Shown here: positions 15,308 to 23,625 of the stretch, in pieces
How the letters are laid out: each line of letters starts with the position of its first letter
Numbering within the stretch: position 1 is the stretch's first letter
Assembly: GCA_040880305.1 (NCBI GenBank)
Contig: JBBDIP010000006.1
Location: 1-52,882 of the forward strand
Direction: 5' to 3'
From: JBBDIP01 sp040880305
GTDB taxonomy: Bacteria; Bacillota; Sulfobacillia; Fermentithermobacillales; Fermentithermobacillaceae
DNA: 52,882 nucleotides
Notes under the pieces: generated by a model
What the model saw: only the letters and a program-made list of their open reading frames with translations
What the model was told of the DNA's origin: nothing
Databases searched by the model: none
Position numbers and translations under genes: made by a program

Positions 15308-15658
15308 TTGAAGTACCTCTTCATCTTGAATGACCCGCCCTACGGGACTGAGCGGTCTTACAACGGTCTACGGCTGGTCAACTCCCTCGCTCAGAACGAG
15401 AGCACCGAAGTAAGGGTATTTCTCATGGGGGACGCCGCCTTCTGCGCCAAGGCAGGTCAGAATACGCCGAACGGCTACTACAACCTGGAGAAGATGATTG
15501 CCGTCGCCATCAAGAGGGGCGTCATCATCGGGATCTGCGGTTCGTGTATGGATGCGCGCGGTCTCACAAGTGAGGAGATAGCCGCAGGTACTTCTCGTGG
15601 TTCCCTGCAGATCCTAGCAGAGTGGACGGAGTGGGCTGACAAGGTCCTGGTTTTCTGA
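15308..15658 (+). CDS. DsrE/DsrF-like sulfur-relay family protein
   Basis: The 116-residue protein begins KYLFILNDPPYGTERSYNGL and contains VRVFLMGDAAFCAKAGQ, the DsrE/TusD-fold strand with a conserved cysteine, then GICGSCMDARGL with two more cysteines. Such proteins handle persulfide or other small thiol-bound groups in the cytoplasm. The TTG start has GGGAGG eight bases upstream. Before the IS insertion it would have lain about 40 bases after the split permease genes, so it probably belonged to that operon. Confidence 0.8.
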   Translation: MKYLFILNDPPYGTERSYNGLRLVNSLAQNESTEVRVFLMGDAAFCAKAGQNTPNGYYNLEKMIAVAIKRGVIIGICGSCMDARGLTSEEIAAGTSRGSLQILAEWTEWADKVLVF

Positions 15659-15728
15659 TCTAGGGTCAATGCAGTTTTCCATGCGGCAATTCTCGAAAGC
15701 AGATCATGTGACACGGGGGGTGTTCGGC

Positions 15729-16289
15729 TTGCTCAAAGGGGAAAAGGTCACTCTTCGACCCCTCGACCTGAATGACGTAGAAGATATGGTTCGCTGGGCG
15801 CTCGACGTCGAGCTCAACATACTTGGCGGCTGGCCGGATCTTTCGTCGATCGCGAAGCGGAGGGACCGGTTTGAGAAGCGCATTAAGGACCCGCCCGAGG
15901 ACCTAGTGCAGATGGCCATTGAGGTTGACAGCAAGCCCATAGGCGAGATCGCCTTCCACCACGTTGACTGGGAACAGCAGCGCGGCGAGATCGGCATTTC
16001 CATAGAGAAGCCCTACTGGGGCAAAGGTTACGGCAAGGACGCGGTGGTGACTTTCCTGCAGTACTTGTTCCTGGTGAGGAACATCCGCAAGGCTGCCGCC
16101 CAGAGCTACGATTTCAACCAGGCTTCCATCTCGCTGTTCAAATCCGTCGGGTTCACGCAGGAGGGCCTGCTCCGGAGCCACGAGTTCACCACCGGCGCAT
16201 GGCGGGACATGTACGTCTTCGGAATGCTGCGGGACGAGTTCCTGGAGCGCTACCCCAACCGGCGGTACCCGGTGCCAAAACGGGTATGA
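15729..16289 (+). CDS. GNAT family N-acetyltransferase (RimJ/RimL-like)
   Basis: The 186-residue protein begins LLKGEKVTLRPLDLNDVEDM and has the acetyl-CoA-binding segment IEKPYWGKGYGKDAV plus the closing NQASISLFKSVGFTQEG, both typical of RimJ/RimL-type acetyltransferases. TTG 15729 is preferred because a G-run with GGTG lies about seven bases upstream and the family starts here. The acceptor is unknown. It is convergent with the ATPase gene at 16308. Confidence 0.85.
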   Translation: MLKGEKVTLRPLDLNDVEDMVRWALDVELNILGGWPDLSSIAKRRDRFEKRIKDPPEDLVQMAIEVDSKPIGEIAFHHVDWEQQRGEIGISIEKPYWGKGYGKDAVVTFLQYLFLVRNIRKAAAQSYDFNQASISLFKSVGFTQEGLLRSHEFTTGAWRDMYVFGMLRDEFLERYPNRRYPVPKRV

Positions 16290-16307
16290 AGTTGCGAAGA
16301 CACTAGA

Positions 16308-17528
16308 TCAGATAAGATTCATCGGGATGATCATATCTTCACCCTTAAGCGTGGCGAGATCATCATAAAGGCAGATGACGCCACCTGTACCCCGTTTGAC
16401 CTCGCCTAAGGTGTCGAGCACGCTGAAGGCTCCGATGTCGCTCGTGTCCGGGTTGGCGGACTTCTTGATCTCGACCGGGTAAAGGATACCGTTTTGCATA
16501 ATCAGCAAGTCGATTTCGCGACCGTCCTTGTCGCGGTAATAGTAGATCGGAGGCTCAGAGATCCCGGCATTGTAGTAGCTTTTCACTATCTCCGCGATTA
16601 CGAAGGTTTCAAAAAAGGCGCCTGCCATCGCGCCGTTTTCCAGCACGTCGGGCGTGTTCCATCTTGTGAGATATGCAGCGAGCCCGGTGTCCAGAAAGTA
16701 CATTTTGGGAGATTTGACTATCCGTTTGGTTACGTTGTTGAAATAGGGCTGTAGCAAGTAAATGGTATTGGATGCGCGCAGGATGGATATCCACCGCTCG
16801 ACGGTGGGCTGGCTCACGCCCACGTCTCTTGAGATGGACGTGCAATTCAGCATTTGGCCGGTCCTGCTTGCCACAGCGGTCATGAAAGCCATGAACTTCA
16901 TCTCATCACCGATCTGCGCGAGTTCCCGCACATCCCGTTCAATGTAGGTGCGGGTGTACCCTGAGTAGAACATCTGCCAGTCCATGTCACCCGCATACAT
17001 CGCGGGCATACTGCCTCGGTGAATCGTCCGCCACACGTCTTTGTAAGATATCTCTTCTAAGTGCCGTGCTCGCTTTCCAAAATAGTCACTTGTCGGCAGG
17101 AAGGGAGCGGTGAAGTCGACAGAGTGAATCTCCCGCAAGGACAGGCCGAGCAAGTTGAGAATGCTGATCCTTCCGGCCAGAGACTCGCTCACGTTCTTCA
17201 TCATCTGAAACTGCTGTGAACCAGTCAGAAAGAACTGGCCCTTCTGGCCTTCTCTATCGGCAATCATCTTGATGTATGGGAACAGATTTGGCGCATACTG
17301 TATTTCGTCAACTACGACCGGAGGCGGCGTCCGCTTGAAGAAAGTACCCGCTTCTTCTAGAGCGTTGCGAAGCATGATCGGGTCGTCCAGCGTCACATGT
17401 GCAATGTCGTGCTTCACCTCATTAAGCAGGGTGGTCTTGCCGACCTGTCTCGGACCAGAGATCATCACGGCAGGGAACATCCTCTCGACTCGCCTGATGG
17501 CTTCTTCCAGGTGCCGTCGTATGTACAT
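16308..17528 (-). CDS. AAA ATPase with DUF4143 domain
   Basis: The protein has Walker A ISGPRQVGKTTLL near residue 24, Walker B PPPVVVDEIQY, and sensor-like GQFFLTGSQQF. The C-terminal DUF4143 half includes VSQPTVERWISIL, a winged-helix-like segment, and the nuclease-like block GREIDLLIMQNGILYPVEIKKS with the D-ExK pattern of PD-(D/E)xK folds. This family is widespread and largely uncharacterised; defence or toxin-like roles have been suggested. ATG 17528 is chosen as start (GGAG 11 bases upstream); the frame extends 13 codons further. It is a single gene with its own promoter region. Confidence 0.85.
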   Translation of the reverse strand: MYIRRHLEEAIRRVERMFPAVMISGPRQVGKTTLLNEVKHDIAHVTLDDPIMLRNALEEAGTFFKRTPPPVVVDEIQYAPNLFPYIKMIADREGQKGQFFLTGSQQFQMMKNVSESLAGRISILNLLGLSLREIHSVDFTAPFLPTSDYFGKRARHLEEISYKDVWRTIHRGSMPAMYAGDMDWQMFYSGYTRTYIERDVRELAQIGDEMKFMAFMTAVASRTGQMLNCTSISRDVGVSQPTVERWISILRASNTIYLLQPYFNNVTKRIVKSPKMYFLDTGLAAYLTRWNTPDVLENGAMAGAFFETFVIAEIVKSYYNAGISEPPIYYYRDKDGREIDLLIMQNGILYPVEIKKSANPDTSDIGAFSVLDTLGEVKRGTGGVICLYDDLATLKGEDMIIPMNLI

Positions 17529-17685
17529 GATTTGATCATCTCCGGCTGATTTAATATGCAATATCATTATAGCCGGATTACTGACGAAATAGCCATCCCA
17601 TTTCGCCTGTTTTCCTGCTTGGGGAACTACTTTTCACGAAATGCGTCTCGATGTTACTAGGCAGCAGCACAGGAGGCAACCGGGT

Positions 17686-19133
17686 GTGATCAACTCTTTT
17701 CGCAATCTACTTCGGGGCGGGGCTTTTCTCTGCCTGTCCTGCCTGCTACTGGCTTCGCTTGTCGCGGGATGCGCGGGTCCGGCAGCGCCGCTGGACCCTA
17801 AGAAGTCGGTGCTCGACCCCCAACTGATCTTTTCGGCCGGCTTGCGGCTCGAACCCACCAAGTCGCCCGAAACCGCGGTTTCCCCTGACGGCAAGCATCT
17901 GCTCAGCGTTCGGGATAACCCTTTGGGGACCGACTTTGCGGTCGTCTCCCTCGAAGATCCGGCGGCTGAGCCGGTTAAGTTTCACAGCGTGACCAGGGAG
18001 TGGCTGAACAACGCCACGTTCGCCTACAGCGTGGTCGGTTGGGTCTCGGATTCCCGCTTCCTATTCACGATCGGAGGCTGGCAGAATCAGGGCCCGCACA
18101 AGGATGAGAGGGGCCTGGCAGTCTTTCTAGGCGACTTGTCGACCAAGGCCGCGGACGAGGTTGGATTCCTGCCGCTTCCGCTTGAGTCCCCGCCCATCAA
18201 CGCCGAGTTCTCGGTGTACGTCCCCAGTCGCAACTCTGTCGCCATCGTCGCAACGCACGCTATCTGGGAGTTCGACCTATCCGGCAGGCAGATGCGTCTC
18301 GTCAAGGAGGGCATGACTGGCCCTGATGGGGTGTTCTCGCCAGCGGTGAAGAGAAGTGCGTCCTGCCGAACGGCACGACCGTGAACTTCTGGCCCCAATG
18401 GTCCCCGGATGGCAAGTACATGGCTGTCATGACTTCCGGCAGCAAGGGCACCTCCGGTTACGACCTTGTCTACGGCGAGGCTTCACCCCTTGCCGCATCC
18501 CAATCGATAACCGTTCTCGACGCCGCCGGTGCAAAGGTCGCCAGTGTAGACTTGAGCGACAAGATGGTCGCATGCCCGTTCTGGTCGGACGATTCCGGTA
18601 CGTTGGGCTTCTTTGGAGCGACAAAGGCGACGGATGTCTTTCCCGGTCTGAGGCTGGACAGTGTGTGGGCAGCCAAGGTGTCCGCTCTGCCTAAGTTGCC
18701 GTCATCTGCAGCGCCATCGTCTCTCGTCTCCGAGAAGATCGCCGACTTCCCCTCGGGCAGCGGCCACACTTGGTACACAGAGGCGGCCTTTGTCTCCGAC
18801 GGAAGCGGCGTCTATTTCCGCACCGGCTCCTACGAGCAGGATCTGGTCTGGTTCGCATCCAAGGGCAAAGTCCCGGTCCAGGTGCTTCCCGGCAGGCAGT
18901 TGGCTTTCATAATCCGGGGTAAACCCATGGGCGTGTTCGAGGAATCCATAGTGGCTCTGACCCCGAGCGACGGCAAGGTGCTGGTCGGGCTCCTCACCGG
19001 CGGTGAGTTCAAGGCTTTTGGCGAGATGGACGAGTCCGATATCGTGGATATCGCGGGAATTGGGTCCGGTGTGCTGTTCGTCCGGGGAGCCAACGCGATG
19101 AGCGTCTTCAAGATGTATACAGAAGGCAAATAG
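17686..19133 (+). pseudogene. Beta-propeller-like lipoprotein, frameshifted
   Basis: GTG 17686 with AGGAGG upstream starts a lipoprotein signal peptide with lipobox LVAGC. The mature part contains propeller-like repeats such as TAVSPDGKHLLSV and, in the second segment, FWPQWSPDGKYMAVM. The first frame ends with TGA near 18384. Reading EKCVLPNGTTVNFWPQW across the junction requires restoring one base near 18350. The second segment then runs to 19133. The intact protein of about 480 residues would sit on the outer face of the membrane. Binding partner unknown. Confidence 0.7.
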
Positions 19134-19218
19134 GGGCCGTACGAATAGGCCAGCCCGGTTAACATAATCCGCCTCCAATACATAAGATGGACAGCACGAC
19201 GAAAGGAGGTGGAACGTA

Positions 19219-19785
19219 GTGGTTAAGATCGGTTGTAACAACAAGGTCCTGGAAGAGCTTGAGGAGATCGAAGGCTTGCTGGAGGACCCCAAGACAGGCT
19301 TGGCTGAGATCAAGCGCGAGGTCCGCGACATCGAGGAGAAACTCGATTCGCTGGCGGCGGTAAAGGGACCGCTAAGCACTGGCCCGTTCTTCATTCGGTC
19401 GGGAGAGAACAACGCGGTAAATGTCGTGGTCCAGAACGTAGGGAAGTGTCCTGCCGACGTCAAAGTCAGGCTCTTTGACTTGGGGTGCTGTCCCCCCAAA
19501 GAGGTCGACTCCGCGTGCCTTGACTGCATCAAGCGTTGCTGCACGGAGACTGCAGTCCTGACTGCGTCTGCAGGAGTCTTCGAGGTCGTATGCTGCCCGA
19601 AGGATGAGAAGGCGCCGCTTAGGGCTTTCGTCAGCGTCCACAGTGGGAACTCACCTAACTCAAACATCGAATACGTCATCAAGGCCGAGGAGATGCTTCC
19701 CCTGGTCTGCCCGTTCTGCAAGAAAGACAAGTGCCACTGCCACAAGGACCCTTGCCACAAGGACCCTTGCCGGGAATGTGAATAA
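19219..19785 (+). CDS. Unknown cysteine-rich protein with N-terminal coiled coil
   Basis: I do not recognise this 188-residue family. Residues about 8-45 form a charged helix (LEELEEIEGLLEDP onward), likely a coiled coil. The middle is beta-rich (GPFFIRSGENNAVNVVVQNV) and carries paired cysteines: LGCCPPKE, CLDCIKRCC, VVCCPKDE. The tail has CPFCKKDKCHCHKDPC and a duplicated HKDPC unit, giving strong metal-binding potential. GTG 19219 has the very strong AAAGGAGGTGG site, and a clean terminator follows, so it looks like a well-expressed single gene. Paired cysteines with repeats recall spore-coat or surface proteins, but that is only a suggestion. Confidence 0.7.
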   Translation: MVKIGCNNKVLEELEEIEGLLEDPKTGLAEIKREVRDIEEKLDSLAAVKGPLSTGPFFIRSGENNAVNVVVQNVGKCPADVKVRLFDLGCCPPKEVDSACLDCIKRCCTETAVLTASAGVFEVVCCPKDEKAPLRAFVSVHSGNSPNSNIEYVIKAEEMLPLVCPFCKKDKCHCHKDPCHKDPCRECE

Positions 19786-19817
19786 GCGTTCCACCTAGCA
19801 CAACAGCAACAAGAACG

Positions 19818-19845
19818 AAGGAATCCCCTTTGGGATTCCTTTTGG
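19818..19845 (+). terminator. Rho-independent terminator after the Cys-rich gene
   Basis: AAGGAATCCC (19818-19827) and GGGATTCCTT (19832-19841) form a perfect 10-bp stem with a four-base loop, ending in T residues. Confidence 0.85.
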
Positions 19846-19941
19846 TTATCGGTCCGATTTCACTAGGCTGCGGTACGTGGTCGGTGTAGCAGTACGTCAG
19901 ATCATTACGTAGACTGTGGAAGCAGCGAAGGTGGTGATACC

Positions 19942-20103
19942 ATGGCGGGCGGTATCCAGTCAAATGATTGCCAGGCAGGCGGGTTGTCTCCGGCTTTCGT
20001 CTTCTGGTGGATAGCGGCTTTCGTGTTTCTCATCGTGATCTTAATAATCGCGACAATCTGTTGCTCGTTTCCAAGGGATGAGCCTGAGGAGCCCTGTCAC
20101 TAG
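19942..20103 (+). CDS. Small single-span membrane protein (53 aa)
   Basis: ATG 19942 is preceded by GAAGGTGGTGATACC, a plausible ribosome site. The 53-residue product has a short polar N-terminus, one strong membrane segment (FVFWWIAAFVFLIVILIIAT), then CCSFPRDEPEEPCH. It resembles the small one-span proteins common in Bacillota, some tied to sporulation (YjcZ-like), but no specific family can be assigned. It follows the Cys-rich gene and its terminator and contains cysteines flanking the membrane span. Confidence 0.5.
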   Translation: MAGGIQSNDCQAGGLSPAFVFWWIAAFVFLIVILIIATICCSFPRDEPEEPCH

Positions 20104-20214
20104 GCTGCCTGCTCGACGAGACTAGAGCAGGATTTCCCTGATAGACCGAGAACTCTTCCTCCCGGCAGTCGCGGCCATACGAAATCAGTGCCATCGGGAG
20201 GACGAGTAGCGTAT

Positions 20215-20998
20215 ATGAGTGCCATACTTCCGATGACTGAGATAGCGAACTACATCATCTGCTGCGCCATTCACACCATGGCTGAGGAAGGTACCGTCGA
20301 TTCCATGCTGGTGTCTGGCGACAGGGTGGCTGCTGTGGGTACCTTGGAGGATGTCCGCGCTGCGGCTCCCGCCCAGACTCGGGAAATCGACGCGCGCGGA
20401 CGGTGCATCATCCCGGGCATGCACGAGGGCCACTCCCACCTGATCGAGCAGTCGGTGTTCGGGCGGGAACTTGACCTGAGCCACGCCGCTTCGCTCGAAG
20501 ACGGACTTGGTCAGGCCCGAGGACATACAGCGTTTTGCGGGGCTGGGGGTCATAGCCTCCATCCAACCCGGCCACGTTCCGTTTGACAGGCGAGCGGCGG
20601 AATGCGAGCTCGGTGCACGGGCCAATAGAGTGTATCCATTCAAACAACTCAAGGACGCGGGGACGACCCTCGTTTCTGGGGCCGATGCTCCGATCGCCCC
20701 GCCTGATCCTATCCACGGGATCTTCTGTGCGGTCCACAGGCACTTGCCGGACGAGAAGCCGGATAGGGCCTGGTACCCGGCCGAGTGCCTGACCGTCGAG
20801 GATTCGCTCCGTGCCGTGACCTGCGACGCCGCCTATGCGGTGGGGAAAGAGAGTGTCATTGGCGACCTTGCGCCGGGCAAGTATGCGGACTTCGTGGTGC
20901 TGTCAGAGGATATCTGTGCTGTGCCGCTGCGAGATCTGATGAACGTGAAGGTAAAGGCAACTGCCATAGGAGGCCGGTTTGTCCACGGATCCTTCTGA
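20215..20998 (+). pseudogene. YtcJ-like amidohydrolase with internal deletion
   Basis: The first part, from ATG 20215 with GGGAGG upstream, encodes the N-terminal strand domain and metal motif PGMHEGHSHL of metal-dependent amidohydrolases of the YtcJ type. That frame becomes meaningless after about LDLSHAASLEDGL. A second frame from about 20507 resumes with VRPEDIQRFAGLGVIASIQP, GADAPIAPPDPI, and the C-terminal APGKYADFVVL block. Roughly half of the usual ~530-residue barrel is missing, including further metal ligands, so the gene is inactive. Confidence 0.75.
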
Positions 20999-21033
20999 GG
21001 ACGGAGCCTTTTGCCTCGGGACGGAGGAACGTG

Positions 21034-21729
21034 ATGGATTACGAGTTGGTGCTGGTGGACGCTGACGACACGCTATTCGACTACCGGAAAGCCGTAGCGA
21101 GGGCGCTCCCGGCGCTCTTCGCGCGTTTCGGGTTGCCCTGGGACCCGGATAGGGATCCGGCGCGATTCCGCGCCGCGAACACACAGGTGTGGAGCGAAAT
21201 GCGCGCGGGGCTAATCAGCTATGCCGACCTCAAGATCGAACGTTTCCGCAAGATGCTTCCCAACGAATCCTTGGACTTCCAGGCCGTGAGCCACACGTAC
21301 CTTTCGCTCCTTGTCGAGTTTGCCCAGCTCATCGACGGCGCGGAGGAAGTCTGCCGCTACCTGGCCTCGAAATATACTCTGGCCATCGTGACCAACGGGC
21401 TGCCGGAAATCCAGAAGCCGAGGGTCCGCTTGTCGTCCCTGAGCAGGTACATACCAGAGGAGCGTGTATTTGTCGCGGAGGATGTCGGGCACAGGAAGCC
21501 GGATCCGGAGATTTTCCGGCACGTATTTCGTGCCCTCGGGCATTCGGACAAAAAGACCGCAATCATAATCGGCGATTCTCTTGCCGAGGATATCCAGGGC
21601 GGCGTCAACTTCGGAATCGACACGTGCTGGTTTGACCGCGCTGGATTGGATGGCCCGCAGGATGTAAGGCCAACGTTCACTGTAAGAAGCCTTCTCGAAA
21701 TCGTCGATATCCTCGCAAAGCCCGCCTAG
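21034..21729 (+). CDS. HAD superfamily nucleotidase (YjjG-like)
   Basis: The 231-residue cytosolic phosphatase carries HAD motif I VDADDTLFDY, motif II IVTNG, the motif III lysine region near GHRKPDPEIF, and motif IV IIGDSLAEDI. The helical cap between motifs I and II fits the YjjG/pyrimidine 5'-nucleotidase group, which dephosphorylates non-canonical pyrimidine nucleotides. GGACGGAGG lies just upstream; GTG 21031 directly precedes the chosen ATG. Confidence 0.85.
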   Translation: MDYELVLVDADDTLFDYRKAVARALPALFARFGLPWDPDRDPARFRAANTQVWSEMRAGLISYADLKIERFRKMLPNESLDFQAVSHTYLSLLVEFAQLIDGAEEVCRYLASKYTLAIVTNGLPEIQKPRVRLSSLSRYIPEERVFVAEDVGHRKPDPEIFRHVFRALGHSDKKTAIIIGDSLAEDIQGGVNFGIDTCWFDRAGLDGPQDVRPTFTVRSLLEIVDILAKPA

Positions 21730-21841
21730 CCTGAAAGTACACATGAAAGCAGCTTGTGCCTCTGCTTGTTTGGCACTGGTCGTCCAACCCGTACAGCTGT
21801 TAGAATACATTGCCAATGAGGATGGTAAGGAGAGTGGCCGG

Positions 21842-21985
21842 ATGAGTGACCGCACTGGTCTTTTGGTCATCGATATACAGAAGGGCAGTTTCACACTGGG
21901 GCACCCCATAGAGAATGAGCTTGAGCTGCTGAGAAACATCGTACTTGTAATGCGCGACATCAACGCATGGGCTACGAAGAGATAG
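21842..21985 (+). pseudogene. Isochorismatase-like hydrolase N-terminal stub fused to sigma remnant
   Basis: ATG 21842 has AAGGAG nine bases upstream and encodes RTGLLVIDIQKGSF, the first strand and catalytic Asp region of cysteine hydrolases of the isochorismatase fold. After about 30 residues the sequence changes to IVLVMRDIN, which belongs to a sigma-70-type region 4 (see next entry), and the frame soon stops. A deletion has joined two unrelated genes near 21930-21945. Confidence 0.55.
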
Positions 21986-22131
21986 CCGAGGTGCTGGGCA
22001 TATCTCTCGGCGCCGTGAAAACGCGCATTCACCGGGCCCGAAAGGCGTTCAGGGACAAAATGGTGGGCTGCAGCTGCTCCCTCGTGGTTGAGGGCGGCGC
22101 ATGCAAGTGCGAGGGGGTGCCTGCCACATGA
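21967..22131 (+). pseudogene. ECF sigma factor region 4 remnant
   Basis: The 54 codons encode GYEEIAEVLGISLGAVKTRI and HRARKAFRDKM, the helix-turn-helix that reads the -35 element in ECF sigma factors. Region 2 is absent. The sequence just upstream in another frame (IVLVMRDIN) is also sigma-like. The stop overlaps the start of the anti-sigma fragment as ATGA, preserving the usual sigma/anti-sigma coupling. Confidence 0.65.
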
Positions 22132-22337
22132 CCTGCTCGGAGGTCCGTTCTCAGCTAAGTGCCTACATCGATGGGCGGCTGAACGAGGAAGCACGCCGCA
22201 AGGTGGACGTTCACCTGGCGGAATGTGAGGTGTGTCGTAGCGAACTGGCGACCCTTCAGACATCGGTGAGGATGGTCCGGTCGCTTGGCCAAATCCGCTG
22301 GGAAAGACCTGCACCGAAAGACCAGTACAAGGAGTGA
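22128..22337 (+). CDS. Zinc-finger anti-sigma-like fragment (zf-HC2)
   Basis: The 69-residue product begins TCSEVRSQLSAYIDGRLNEE and contains HLAECEVCRSEL, the HxxxCxxC zinc-binding signature of anti-sigma factors. Full members continue with a membrane segment and an outer domain, absent here. With its sigma partner reduced to region 4, this pair is probably non-functional, although a soluble short anti-sigma protein cannot be excluded. Confidence 0.6.
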   Translation: MTCSEVRSQLSAYIDGRLNEEARRKVDVHLAECEVCRSELATLQTSVRMVRSLGQIRWERPAPKDQYKE

Positions 22338-22375
22338 ATCAAAAGATGATGTCAATATGTGGGATTCTATGGCAC

Positions 22376-22756
22376 TTACTTGACGACTATCGTGAACTCG
22401 GCTTGGTTGGCTGACTGCTCCTCCCAGGACCGCGCGTAGTCGAACCGGAGTTTGAAACTGCCCGCCTGGAGCGCTTTCACTTTGAACACCTGAACGCCGG
22501 CGGCGCCTATGGCGTCCAACCCGGCTCTATATTCCTCGCTCACTAGCTCGAAGGGCTGCCCCTCTGTTTTGGGGACCCACGCATAGCCGGTACTCGGATT
22601 GGACTCCAGAACCACAGTGAAGACGCCGTTCAGCTTGACCTCGATACTCGCCCCCGGAGCCGTCGGCTTCGGGGGAGCGCTCTTGGCCGCCACGATCGCC
22701 CAGGCGACACACACTACCACGATGGTTAGCAGCACTGCCCGAATCCATCTTCCCAT
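22376..22756 (-). CDS. Chagasin-like protease inhibitor (I42 family), secreted
   Basis: The 126-residue protein has an N-terminal signal or anchor segment (RAVLLTIVVVCVAWAIVAA) and the I42 loop motif NPSTGYAW, which enters the active site of papain-like cysteine proteases. The RSWE segment near residue 114 corresponds to the third inhibitory loop. ATG 22756 has GGAGGTG seven bases upstream. It lies downstream of the nucleoside phosphorylase on the same strand but with a 78-base gap. Confidence 0.8.
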   Translation of the reverse strand: MGRWIRAVLLTIVVVCVAWAIVAAKSAPPKPTAPGASIEVKLNGVFTVVLESNPSTGYAWVPKTEGQPFELVSEEYRAGLDAIGAAGVQVFKVKALQAGSFKLRFDYARSWEEQSANQAEFTIVVK

Positions 22757-22834
22757 GAAATTCACCTCCGTCAATTCAACTAATTGACGTGGAAGACGCG
22801 ATCATGTTCCCAATAGGTGGATCGACACAATGCT

Positions 22835-23608
22835 TCACAACGCCGCGCACGCCTCCACAGCCAGCCAGAACAGCTTCTCCTTGTGGCTCATGCGCTCGGG
22901 GTGGTACCTTGGGTCCCAGTTGGCGCCGCTGACGTCGTCGCCGGCGCCGACGTACTGCCCAAACAGGATATTTCTGAACCTGGCGACCGCGAAAAGAGCG
23001 GCAGCCTCCATTTCTACCACCAAGGCGCCTTCCTGCTTCCGCATCTCGACGGTAGCGGCCGTCTCACGGTAGATGGCGTCGGTAGTCCACGTCTTGCCAA
23101 CCTCGTAGCGGATTTTGTGGCGCTGCAGGACTGCTTCCAGCACTGATGTGACATGAGGATCCGCCTCAACCTCGCGTGAAGGGGGAAGGTATTGGTAGGA
23201 GGTCCCCTCCTGCCTAATTGCCGAAGTCGGGATGACCACGCTTCCGCGGACGATGTCCCGCCGCAGCACACCACCGTGTCCGCAGGCCACAACTTTGTCG
23301 ACTCCCATGCCGATGAGGATGTCCAGGATCGCTGCCGCGGCAGGAGCCCCCAAGCCTGGGTTGACCACGAGCATCTTCTCGTCCTCATAGTCCAATACAT
23401 ATAGGTTCTGCCTGCCGGTGTCGCCCTCAATGGCGTCGATCTTGAGCAGTTTGCCCTGTTCGCAGAGGGGTTCAATGACGCTTGTCTGGTAGAAAGTAAG
23501 GACGCAGCGCGACGGAACGTCGTCCCGCTTGCTGAAGACCCTGGTTGGCTCGATTTTGGCAGACTTGTCAGGGTCGAACTCGAGGATCGGGAAGCTGATC
23601 CGGTCCAC
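22835..23608 (-). CDS. Nucleoside phosphorylase (uridine phosphorylase family)
   Basis: The 257-residue enzyme would split nucleosides with phosphate into base and ribose 1-phosphate. Family features are VVNPGLGAPAAAAILD, the phosphate/ribose block GHGGVLRRDIVRGSVVIP, and EMEAAALFAVA, where the Glu contacts the ribose. The GTG has GGAGGG about eight bases upstream. It begins 17 bases after guaB, suggesting a purine or nucleoside salvage operon. Base specificity cannot be told by eye. Confidence 0.85.
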   Translation of the reverse strand: MDRISFPILEFDPDKSAKIEPTRVFSKRDDVPSRCVLTFYQTSVIEPLCEQGKLLKIDAIEGDTGRQNLYVLDYEDEKMLVVNPGLGAPAAAAILDILIGMGVDKVVACGHGGVLRRDIVRGSVVIPTSAIRQEGTSYQYLPPSREVEADPHVTSVLEAVLQRHKIRYEVGKTWTTDAIYRETAATVEMRKQEGALVVEMEAAALFAVARFRNILFGQYVGAGDDVSGANWDPRYHPERMSHKEKLFWLAVEACAAL

Positions 23609-23625
23609 GGTATCGCCCTCCTACT

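Noticed and set aside
17095..17567. Possible toxin-antitoxin or defence island around the DUF4143 ATPase
   Set aside because: The ATPase stands alone next to a GNAT gene and a lipoprotein; the GNAT has no DUF1778-like antitoxin neighbour and no other defence genes are visible.
18702..19760. 352-codon minus-strand frame across the lipoprotein and Cys-rich genes
   Set aside because: It spans two plus-strand genes, their terminator side and ribosome site; composition is low-complexity Ser/Arg-rich and no motif is seen.
21211..22314. 367-codon minus-strand frame across the HAD gene and the sigma remnant
   Set aside because: It lies antisense to clear HAD motifs and shows no family motif, so it is a GC-rich shadow frame.
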